Below are positions 36,255-43,263 of a DNA stretch of 64,000 nucleotides, in pieces; position 1 is the stretch's first letter; the number at the start of each line of letters is the position of its first letter. The position numbers and the translations under genes were made by a program. The stretch spans positions 434,001-498,000 of the forward strand of contig CAWGPY010000002.1 in the NCBI GenBank assembly GCA_963824595.1. Direction: 5' to 3'. Below the pieces are notes generated by a model, which saw nothing but the letters and a program-made list of their open reading frames with translations, was not told where the DNA came from and ran no database searches. The stretch comes from Cybelea sp963824595 (GTDB lineage Bacteria; Vulcanimicrobiota; Vulcanimicrobiia; Vulcanimicrobiales; Vulcanimicrobiaceae).

Positions 36255-37484
36255 GTGACGATCGTACGGCGCGCCGCGCCGATGCTCGGCGCGCTGGCCG
36301 TGGCCGCACTCGTTCTCTCGTACGCGCCGCGCCACACCATCGGTCCGCCCTGGATGCTCGGCCTGCTCGCCGCGCTCGCGCTCGTCTGGGTGCTCTGGCA
36401 GCCGCGGTCGACCGTGCGCGACGACGCGCTGCCCGCGCTCGCCGTCGTGCTCGCGGCGGTGGGGCTGGCGATGGTCGCGCGGCTCGATCCGGCGCTGGCG
36501 CAGAAGCAGCAATCGCTGCTGCTCTTCTCGCTCGCGCTCTGCATCGCGGCGGCGCCCGTTTTCGCGCACTTCCGCCGGTTCGCGGCATACAAGTATCTGT
36601 GGGTCGTCGCCTCGCTCGTGCTGTTCGCCCTGCTGCTCGCGTTCGGTCAAGAGGTCAACGGCGCGCGGCTCTGGATCCGCCTCGGTCCGATCCAGTACGA
36701 GCCGATCGAGCTCATCAAGCTGTTTATCGTGTTCTTCCTGGCCGCGTATCTGGCCGAGACGGCCGACGTGATCGGCAACGCGCGGATGTGGTCCATCCGC
36801 GCGAACCTGAAGTACCTCGGCCCGCTCTTCATCGGCTGGGGCGCGTCCATCGCGATCCTGATCGTGCAGCGCGACCTCGGCATGGCCACGCTGCTGCTCG
36901 CGACGTTCGCGACCATGCTCTTCGTGGCGACGCGCCGCGTTGACATCGTGGTGTTCGGCGCGGTGCTGTTCGCGCTGGGCGCGTTTTGGGCGACGCATCA
37001 CTATCCGTATGCCGCGGCCCGGATCGCGGTGTGGCTCAACCCGTTCTCCGACCCGCACGGCGCCGGCTATCAGTCGTCGCAGGCCTACTACTCGCTGGCC
37101 GCCGGCGGATTGGCGGGCACGGGTTACCGGCTGGGCCATCCCGACTACATCCCCGACGTCTCGACCGACTACGTGTACGCGGCGATCGCCGAAGAGTTCG
37201 GCGCGATCGGCGCGCTGATCGTGCTGGCGATCTTCCTCGATTTGGTGCGCCGGATCTTCGCGACGGGCCTCGAGCAGCCCGATCTCTACACGAAGCTGCT
37301 GGCGACCGGCCTCGGCGCGACGCTCGGATTTCAGGTCGCGATCATCGTGGGCGGCGTGGTCGGGCTCTTCCCGCTGACGGGCATCACGCTGCCGTTCATG
37401 TCGTACGGCGGCAGCTCGCTGGTCGCCAACTTTCTGCTGGTCGGGCTCGTGTGGGCGATGAGCGGGCGCCCGAGGCGCGCGTGA
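36255..37484 (+). CDS. FtsW/RodA/SpoVE-family peptidoglycan polymerase
   Basis: The roughly 409-residue SEDS protein has about ten membrane helices. Family motifs are NGARLWIRLGPIQYEPIELI, VQRDLGMATLLL, GTGYRLGHPDYIPDVSTDYV and LPFMSYGGSSLVANFLLVGL. The catalytic region Asp lies in the large periplasmic loop. The GTG at 36255 is chosen; longer frames run into the PP2C-like gene. SEDS proteins polymerise glycan strands with a class B penicillin-binding protein, which is not found in the window. It sits in the FHA cluster, in the place of rodA. Confidence 0.9.
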   Translation: MTIVRRAAPMLGALAVAALVLSYAPRHTIGPPWMLGLLAALALVWVLWQPRSTVRDDALPALAVVLAAVGLAMVARLDPALAQKQQSLLLFSLALCIAAAPVFAHFRRFAAYKYLWVVASLVLFALLLAFGQEVNGARLWIRLGPIQYEPIELIKLFIVFFLAAYLAETADVIGNARMWSIRANLKYLGPLFIGWGASIAILIVQRDLGMATLLLATFATMLFVATRRVDIVVFGAVLFALGAFWATHHYPYAAARIAVWLNPFSDPHGAGYQSSQAYYSLAAGGLAGTGYRLGHPDYIPDVSTDYVYAAIAEEFGAIGALIVLAIFLDLVRRIFATGLEQPDLYTKLLATGLGATLGFQVAIIVGGVVGLFPLTGITLPFMSYGGSSLVANFLLVGLVWAMSGRPRRA

Positions 37485-37927
37485 GAACGGCGATCTCGAG
37501 CGCGCTGGTCGCGCTCGCGCTGGCAAGCTGCGCTAAGGGATCGCACGCGCCGGCCGCCGCCGGGGCGGCCGCCGCCGCGCGGAACCCGGCCTCCGCGTAC
37601 GACGGCGAGACCGTGTACGCGAACAACTGCTCGAGCTGCCATCAGGCCGACGGCGCGGGCGTCGCCGGCGCGTTTCCGCCGCTCGCGAACAATCCGGTGG
37701 CCGCCGGCGATGCGGCAGCGCTCATCGCGATCGTCAAGTACGGGCAGCGAGGCCGCGTCGTTGCCGGCGGGCGCTCCTACGACGGCGTCATGCCGGCGTG
37801 GGACGGCCTGTTGACGGACGAGCAGATCGCCGACGTCGTGACCTACATTCGCGGCTCGTGGAAGAACCGCGCGCCCGGCGTCAGCATCGCCGACGTTGCG
37901 GCGGTGAAGGGCCGCGCCGTCAGATAG
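37481..37927 (+). CDS. Cytochrome c lipoprotein
   Basis: The 148-residue protein has a lipoprotein-type signal (ISSALVALALASC), an Ala-rich linker and one class I cytochrome c domain. The haem site is NNCSSCHQADGAG and the axial methionine is probably in GVMPAWDGLL. The GTG start overlaps the ftsW/rodA-type stop. A soluble electron carrier in a cell-wall operon is unexpected; it may simply be a passenger. The 3' end overlaps the convergent metalloprotease-like gene by 8 bases. Confidence 0.88.
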   Translation: MRTAISSALVALALASCAKGSHAPAAAGAAAAARNPASAYDGETVYANNCSSCHQADGAGVAGAFPPLANNPVAAGDAAALIAIVKYGQRGRVVAGGRSYDGVMPAWDGLLTDEQIADVVTYIRGSWKNRAPGVSIADVAAVKGRAVR

Positions 37928-38537
37928 AGACGACGTCGGGCGCCTCGAGGCGCCGCCCGAACTCGCGCTCGAAGAGCAGCTCGACGAACTCGTGCATCCC
38001 CGGATCGCCGCGCCGGAGCCGGGCGCGCGTCGCGCGCGGCCACGGCGACTCCGGATCGTTGGCTTCGACGTAGGCGCGGAGCGACTCGGCGAAATACTCG
38101 TCCACGCCCGTCGCCGCGTAGGGCGTGACGAAGCTCGTCGCGCCGGCGAAGAGCGCGCGCACCTGCGGATCGATGCCGCTGCGATAGACGCCGCCGCCGA
38201 GCGCGCAGTCGAGGGCGTGGCCGAACTCGTGCGCCACCGTCATCGGGCTGCGCGAACGCAGATAGAGCGCGCGTTCTTCGACCACGAAGAGCCCGGCGGG
38301 CGGCGCGGGCCACGCGTCCACGTCAATGCCCAGCCGCGCGAGCGCCTGCGAGGCCTCGCGGTAGCGCTCGCCGGGGCGCAGCAGCATGACGCGAATGCGG
38401 CTGCGCGCCGCGTAGGCCAGCGCGCCGCGCCCGAAGCGAAGCAACGTATCAACGACCGCGGCCTCGGGAGGACGGTGCCGGTCGCTTTCGAAGAGGCGTC
38501 GTGCCGCCGCGGCCGCATCCTTGTGCATCGGCGCCAT
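37920..38537 (-). CDS. Zinc metallopeptidase-like protein (anthrax lethal factor-like fold)
   Basis: The 205-residue protein has a gluzincin-type site MTVAHEFGHALD and a downstream VDEYFAESLRAYVEAND, which would supply the third zinc ligand (Glu), as in the ATLF-like peptidase group. No signal peptide or membrane segment is seen, so it may act in the cytoplasm or be released by another route. The start may be ATG 38537 or the ATG three codons later. Its substrate is unknown and the neighbours give no clue. Confidence 0.72.
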   Translation of the reverse strand: MAPMHKDAAAAARRLFESDRHRPPEAAVVDTLLRFGRGALAYAARSRIRVMLLRPGERYREASQALARLGIDVDAWPAPPAGLFVVEERALYLRSRSPMTVAHEFGHALDCALGGGVYRSGIDPQVRALFAGATSFVTPYAATGVDEYFAESLRAYVEANDPESPWPRATRARLRRGDPGMHEFVELLFEREFGRRLEAPDVVSI

Positions 38538-38636
38538 CGTCGCGCGCGCGGCTTGCCGGCCCGTGGCGCGATCGTTTCAGAGTTTTTTCATGCCCGCGGC
38601 CTACGGTTTGGGCGACCGCTTACCGGAGGGACTGCC

Positions 38637-39812
38637 ATGCCGAATCTTCTCGAGCGACGGCTCGCCGTCGCACTCGTCGCCGCGTTTCAGCTCGGCGGCT
38701 GTGCGAGCGGCGCCTCGACGCCGTTCGCGCCCGCGCGCAACGTGCCGCCGCTTCCGGGCGCCCGCCACGCGGTGGGCCTCGGAAAGTTGCTCACCAGCAA
38801 GGGCGGCCAGATCTTCGGCTTCGACATCAACCGCAACGGAAACGACGGCGCGCTGGCCACCGCCGTCAACGTCGAGACGTTCGATCAGGACTCCGGGACG
38901 ATCCTCAAGACGTTTCCGAAGACGCCGCCGAGGGGAACGTCGTACGGCTTCGACGCGATCGTCGCCGGCGACGTCGGGCTGGTCACGAAATACGTGGAGC
39001 CGAAGAGCTCGATCTTCGCCAAGCGGTTCTACAACACGATGAGCCCGGTGGCGGGGAAGCTTACCGGGAAGTGGACGCCGCCGGTGAAGGACATCGAGGT
39101 CGAGTTCGCCGGCCCGAATCAGACGACCGGCATGACGGCGATCTTCGCGATCGAGCTGGAGAACCAAGACGTTCCCGATCTCTTCGAGTCGAACGTCGCG
39201 AAGAACACGTTCGGCAAGGTGATCCACCTCAATCCGAACACCTTCGGGGTCGGCAACGGGCCGCAGATGGCGCAGGACACCAAGACGCACGCGGGCGTGA
39301 TCGCGACCTCCACCGACGGCGGCGCCGTCGGCGGCACGGCGCCGATCACCGCGATCGTCAACCTCAAGACCGGCAAAGTACAGCAGTTCAGCGGCTACAA
39401 CAACGGGTATTTCCACGCGGGCTACGTCAACGGCTTGGCCGTGGACTCGTCCACCGGCGTCGCCGCCACGACGACGGAGCTCAACGCGCAAGTCGAGTTC
39501 TACGACCTGGTGAAGCGGACGGGGATCACGTTCGCGCAGCTCCCTTGCACGGGTCCGACGTCGCAAGAGAACAGCGGCGCGGGCATCGCGAACGATCCGG
39601 TCAACGGCCTGTTCCTGGTGACGGATCCGTTCTATTGCAACGGCAGCCAAGGCAGCGCGATCGTCGTCTACGACGAGCAGGGCAACTTCGTCGAGGCGAT
39701 CACGGGCTTCAAATTCGCGATCGCGGAGCCGGCGCCCGTGATCAATCCGTCCAAGCGAATGGGCTGGACGTTCGGCCCCGGCTTCAACCAGCTGCAGCAG
39801 TTTTTTTACTAG
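38637..39812 (+). CDS. Large lipoprotein of unknown function
   Basis: The 391-residue protein has a lipoprotein signal (LLERRLAVALVAAFQLGGC) and then strands suggestive of a propeller (GKLLTSKGGQIFGFDINRNG, GLAVDSSTGVAATTTELNAQ, VVYDEQGNFVEAITGF). The ATG has GGAGGG 7 bases upstream. No family was recognised. The last codons (QQFFY and stop) and the following bases are duplicated about 200 bases downstream, on the far side of the inserted element. Confidence 0.78.
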   Translation: MPNLLERRLAVALVAAFQLGGCASGASTPFAPARNVPPLPGARHAVGLGKLLTSKGGQIFGFDINRNGNDGALATAVNVETFDQDSGTILKTFPKTPPRGTSYGFDAIVAGDVGLVTKYVEPKSSIFAKRFYNTMSPVAGKLTGKWTPPVKDIEVEFAGPNQTTGMTAIFAIELENQDVPDLFESNVAKNTFGKVIHLNPNTFGVGNGPQMAQDTKTHAGVIATSTDGGAVGGTAPITAIVNLKTGKVQQFSGYNNGYFHAGYVNGLAVDSSTGVAATTTELNAQVEFYDLVKRTGITFAQLPCTGPTSQENSGAGIANDPVNGLFLVTDPFYCNGSQGSAIVVYDEQGNFVEAITGFKFAIAEPAPVINPSKRMGWTFGPGFNQLQQFFY

Positions 39813-40037
39813 CCACCCTGAGCGAAGGGCGACCTAAGCCGCTCCACGCGTGCTGCTGCGGTCGCTCGTCGCGGCACGTCCTGTGCCGCTCCTGCTACGC
39901 CGCGCTCGCGCCACCTGCTAATGTACGTCATGACATCGTGTCAATGGCGCTCGCGTCGGAGTCCCGCCGCAGCACGCGTGGAGCGCCTCGCTCGCCCTTC
40001 GGGTGGCAACGATGGCGCAGCGGTTCTTTTACTAGCC
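39794..40037. repeat. Imperfect 21-bp direct repeat flanking an inserted segment
   Basis: The 21 bases at 39794-39814 (GCAGCAGTTTTTTTACTAGC, then C) recur at 40017-40037 with two differences; the last 11 bases are identical. The left copy is the 3' end of the lipoprotein gene and the right copy carries the -35 box of the next gene. Between them lie a short dispersed-repeat fragment (39815-39831) and element copy 1, as expected if a segment inserted and duplicated its target. Confidence 0.6.
39840..39985 (+). mobile_element. MITE-like inverted-repeat element, copy 1
   Basis: This 146-bp segment starts CGCTCCACGCGTGCTGCTGC and ends with its near-perfect reverse complement (GCAGCACGCGTGGAGCG). 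Inside are a GGCAC/GTGCC hairpin and the symmetric box TGACA-TCG-TGTCA. There is no coding capacity. A second copy at 43031-43175 has about four differences over the 130 central bases. It is too long for a simple REP unit and more like a miniature non-autonomous element. Confidence 0.75.
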
Positions 40038-40056
40038 GCGTGGTTTTTGCTATCCT
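40028..40056 (+). promoter_or_regulatory. Promoter of the DUF885 gene, apparently leaderless
   Basis: TTTACT (40028-40033), a 17-base spacer and TATCCT (40051-40056) stand 6 bases before the GTG at 40063. The -35 box lies in the right copy of the 21-bp direct repeat, so the insertion may have affected this promoter. Confidence 0.5.
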
Positions 40057-40062
40057 GGCCGG

Positions 40063-41805
40063 GTGAAGAGGTGGGCGGCGGCCGTCGCAGCAACGCTCGT
40101 GCTGACGACAATGGCCGCGACGAACGACTCCGCCGGCGCGACGGTTGACGCCCAGGCGGACCGCTACTGGCAGCGGGAGCTGCAGACCGACTATAACCTG
40201 CGCTCGCAGCTCGGCTTGCCGGTGGAGACGATCCGCCCCGTGTCGGAAGCGGCGACCGCCGACGACGCCGCCTTCGCGCAGAGCGTCCTCGACGCGCTCG
40301 CGAAGGTTGACGCCGGGTCGCTCGACCACGACCGCTGGCTGACCTATCGAACGCTGAACTTTCTGGCGTCCAACGCCGTCGCGGCGCGGAAGTACTTCTG
40401 GCTCGCGCAGCAGGCGACGCCCTACGCGGGCGGCTTGCAGCTCGGTGCCATATCGGCCTTACTGACCACCTTCCGCTTCGAGACTTCCGGCGACGCGACG
40501 CGCTACGCGTCGCTGCTGCATCAGTACGCGGCGTTCGTCCGATCGCAGCGCGCCTTCCTCGAAGGGCAGCACCAACGCGGCATCGTCCTGCCCGACGTGG
40601 AGAGCGGCGCGGCCGAGGCGGTCTTTCGCGGCTACGCCGATCCGGCGCAGAGCGGCGCCCTGGTGCCCGACGACGCGCGCCTTCACGCGCTGACGCCCGA
40701 TGACGCCGCCGCGCTCAAGCAGCGGGCCGCGCTCGCCGTCTCCGGCGAGCTGGTGCCGGCGTACACGGCCGTCGCGGACTACTTGGACGGCGCCTATCGC
40801 GCCGGCGCGCCGTCCGGCGTCGGGCTCGCACAGTATCCCGGCGGCCGCGAGTACTACCAGTACCTGATCGTCGCCAACACGACGCTGACGATCACGCCGG
40901 AGAAACTCCACGCGCTCGGCCTCTCGGAGGTGAAGCGCCTCAACGGCGTGCTGGACGGGATCAAGCGCGAGGTCAAATTCAGCGGCTCGCTGGCGCAGTT
41001 CAAGCAGTATCTGGCGCACGACCCGCGATTCTTCGCGAAGTCCACGGCGGCGTTCGGCGAAACGCTCGAGACCTACGTCGGCCGCGCGCAGGCCGCCGTG
41101 CCGCGGTTCTTCTCGCGCACGCCCACCGCGTCGTACGGCGTCGCGCCGCTGCCGCAGGCGCTCGCCGGATCGCAGACGTTCGGCTACTACGACGCGCCGA
41201 AGGCGAACCGGCCCAAGGGCATCTACTACTATAACGCGTGGCATCCGGAGCGGACCTCGACGCTCGGAGCCGGCGCGCTGATCTGTCACGAGCTGCTGCC
41301 GGGCCATCACTTCCAGATCGCGCTGCAGCAGGAGAACGCGGCGTTGCCCGACGTGCGGCGCTACGACTTCAGCGAGACCGGGTTCGTCGAGGGGTGGGGC
41401 GAGTACGCATCGCAGCTCTGCTGGGACATGGGCGTGTACGAAACGCCCTACGACAAGGCGGGGCGCGTGATGCAAGACTTGATGGTCTCCACGCGGCTGG
41501 TGGTGGACACCGGCATGAACGCCCTCGGCTGGAGCCGCGAGCGCGCGATGGCCTTCATGCGCGAGAACCTGACGTTGAGCGACGCGCAGATCGCCACGGA
41601 GTCGCTGCGCTACTCGACCGACATCCCGGGGCAGGCGCTCGCGTATAAAACCGGCGAGCTGACGATGCTGCAGATCCGCGAGGAGGCGCAGAAGAAGCTC
41701 GGCTCCGCGTTCGACATGCGCCGCTTCCACGCGTGGGTGATCGGCGCCGGATCCATGACGCTCGATACGCTGCGCGCGCACGTGCGCTACGAGATGTCGC
41801 GATAA
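40063..41805 (+). CDS. DUF885-family metallopeptidase, secreted
   Basis: The 580-residue protein has a signal peptide (MKRWAAAVAATLVLTTMAA). It shows the DUF885 zinc site CHELLPGHHFQIAL and FVEGWGEYASQLCWDMGVY, where the HE-x3-HH and the later Glu are the metal ligands. DUF885 proteins are thought to be M3/M32-like peptidases of the envelope; substrates are mostly unknown. The GTG start follows a promoter directly. The stop TAA overlaps an ATA codon that may start the next gene. Confidence 0.85.
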   Translation: MKRWAAAVAATLVLTTMAATNDSAGATVDAQADRYWQRELQTDYNLRSQLGLPVETIRPVSEAATADDAAFAQSVLDALAKVDAGSLDHDRWLTYRTLNFLASNAVAARKYFWLAQQATPYAGGLQLGAISALLTTFRFETSGDATRYASLLHQYAAFVRSQRAFLEGQHQRGIVLPDVESGAAEAVFRGYADPAQSGALVPDDARLHALTPDDAAALKQRAALAVSGELVPAYTAVADYLDGAYRAGAPSGVGLAQYPGGREYYQYLIVANTTLTITPEKLHALGLSEVKRLNGVLDGIKREVKFSGSLAQFKQYLAHDPRFFAKSTAAFGETLETYVGRAQAAVPRFFSRTPTASYGVAPLPQALAGSQTFGYYDAPKANRPKGIYYYNAWHPERTSTLGAGALICHELLPGHHFQIALQQENAALPDVRRYDFSETGFVEGWGEYASQLCWDMGVYETPYDKAGRVMQDLMVSTRLVVDTGMNALGWSRERAMAFMRENLTLSDAQIATESLRYSTDIPGQALAYKTGELTMLQIREEAQKKLGSAFDMRRFHAWVIGAGSMTLDTLRAHVRYEMSR

Positions 41806-42995
41806 ACAAAAGCGGCCTCGGCGCCCTGCTGATCTACGCCAACGCGGGGCTGTTCTGCGACGGCTATATCTTGAGCAGCATCGGGCCCGCGCTGGTGACC
41901 CTCGGCCCGCGCTTCTCGCTCGACGCGACCACGACGGGCCTGATCGGCGCCGCGACGCTGCTCGGCATCCTGATCGGCGCGCCCGTCTTCGGTCACGTGA
42001 CCGATCGCTACGGGCGGCGCGTGCTGATGATCGCCGACCTCGTGGTGTTCGTCGTGGCGGCCGTCGCGCAGATCTTCGCCAACGAGGTGTGGCAGCTGAT
42101 CGCGCTGCGCTTCGTGCTGGGCGTCGCCATCGGGGCGGATTATCCGATCGCGGGAGCGCTGATCGCGGAGCACGCGCCCGCCCGCGTGCGCGGCGCCGCC
42201 GTGAACAGCATGCAGGTGGCGTGGTTCCTCGGCGCGGCCGTCGCGTACGCCGCCGGTTACGCCTTGCTCGCCACGGGTCCGCACAGCTGGAAGTGGATCC
42301 TCGCGAGCCCCGCGGTCTTCGCGGCGCTCGGCCTCGCGCTTCGCGCGAGCGCTCGCGAGTCGCCGCTGTGGCTGACGTCGCGCGCCGCGGGCGACCTGGA
42401 GCGCGCGTCCTTCGCAACCATGTTCTCGGCGCGGTATCGCGGCGCGCTGGCGTTCGTGTCGGCGGTGTGGCTGCTGCAGGTCGTGCCGCTGTTCGCCATC
42501 TACACCTTCGCGCCGGCGGTGCTCGCCGCGCTCGGCCTCTCCGACGCGTCGTCGCCGGCCGGAAGCGTCGCGATCACCGCGGCGTTCCTCGCGGGCTCGC
42601 TGCTCTCGCTTCCGCTCGTCGAGACGTGGGGACGCCGTCCGCTCTGCATCGCGGGCTTCGCGGTCGCGGTTGTCGCGTTCGCGCTGCTGCCGTTCGGCAA
42701 CGCCGCCCTCGTGGTGCCGTGCTTCGTCGCCTACGCCGTCGGCATCGGCGCGGCCGCGGGCCTCGAGCTGACGTATCCGAACGAGCTCTTCCCCACGCCG
42801 ATTCGCGCCAGCGCCACCGGCTTCGCGGCCGCGGTCAGCCGCGCCGGCGCGTTCTTCGGCACGTTCGGGCTGCCGTGGATGCTCGCGCGCTACGGCGTCA
42901 CCGCCGTGGTCGCGCTCGCCTGCGCGTTGTCGCTCGTCGGCCTCGCGGTTGCGCTGCGCTGGGCGCCGGAGACGCGACGAACGATTCTTAGCTAG
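41802..42995 (+). CDS. MFS transporter (sugar porter-like), possible ATA start
   Basis: The roughly 397-residue protein has about twelve helices and the loop 2-3 signature GHVTDRYGRRVLMIADL, with GVAIGADYPIAGALIAEHAP in helix 4. The family-typical N-terminus (NKSGLGALLIYANAGLFCDG) has no ATG, GTG or TTG before it except GTG 41733, which lies 73 bases inside the DUF885 gene. An ATA at 41802 overlaps the DUF885 stop as ATAA, in the place where other junctions in this window have ATGA or GTGA, and is used here. It is probably co-expressed with the peptidase. Substrate unknown. Confidence 0.85.
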   Translation: MNKSGLGALLIYANAGLFCDGYILSSIGPALVTLGPRFSLDATTTGLIGAATLLGILIGAPVFGHVTDRYGRRVLMIADLVVFVVAAVAQIFANEVWQLIALRFVLGVAIGADYPIAGALIAEHAPARVRGAAVNSMQVAWFLGAAVAYAAGYALLATGPHSWKWILASPAVFAALGLALRASARESPLWLTSRAAGDLERASFATMFSARYRGALAFVSAVWLLQVVPLFAIYTFAPAVLAALGLSDASSPAGSVAITAAFLAGSLLSLPLVETWGRRPLCIAGFAVAVVAFALLPFGNAALVVPCFVAYAVGIGAAAGLELTYPNELFPTPIRASATGFAAAVSRAGAFFGTFGLPWMLARYGVTAVVALACALSLVGLAVALRWAPETRRTILS

Positions 42996-43030
42996 TCAGC
43001 TAATCGCTCGCGTCGAACGACGAGCTACGC

Positions 43031-43175
43031 ATTCCACACGTGCTGCTGCGGTCGCTCGTCGCGGCACGTCCTGTGCCGCTCCTGCTACGCCGCGCTCGCG
43101 CCACCTGCTAATGTAAGTTATGACATCCTGTCAATGGCGCTCGCGTCGGAGTCCCGCTGCAGCACGCGTGAAACG
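43031..43175 (+). mobile_element. MITE-like inverted-repeat element, copy 2
   Basis: Same orientation and nearly the same sequence as 39840-39985, including the GGCAC/GTGCC hairpin and TGACA-TCC-TGTCA. The outer ends have decayed (ATTCCACACG against CGTGAAACG). The two copies flank the DUF885-MFS gene pair as direct repeats, so the 3.2-kb unit could be moved or deleted by recombination. Confidence 0.75.
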
Positions 43176-43211
43176 CTGGCGCTCGCCTTCAACGCTCGCT
43201 TTCGCCCCTTC

Positions 43212-43257
43212 GCCCTTCGACTGCGCTCGCTGCGCTCGCTCCGATCAGGATGACAAA
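43212..43257 (+). repeat. Dispersed palindromic repeat
   Basis: Reads CCCTTCGACTGCGCTCGCTG and ends GATCAGGATGACAAA. It lies at the 3' end of pbpC, directly after element copy 2; a fragment also lies next to element copy 1, so the two repeat types are found together twice. Confidence 0.85.
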
Positions 43258-43263
43258 GGTGGC

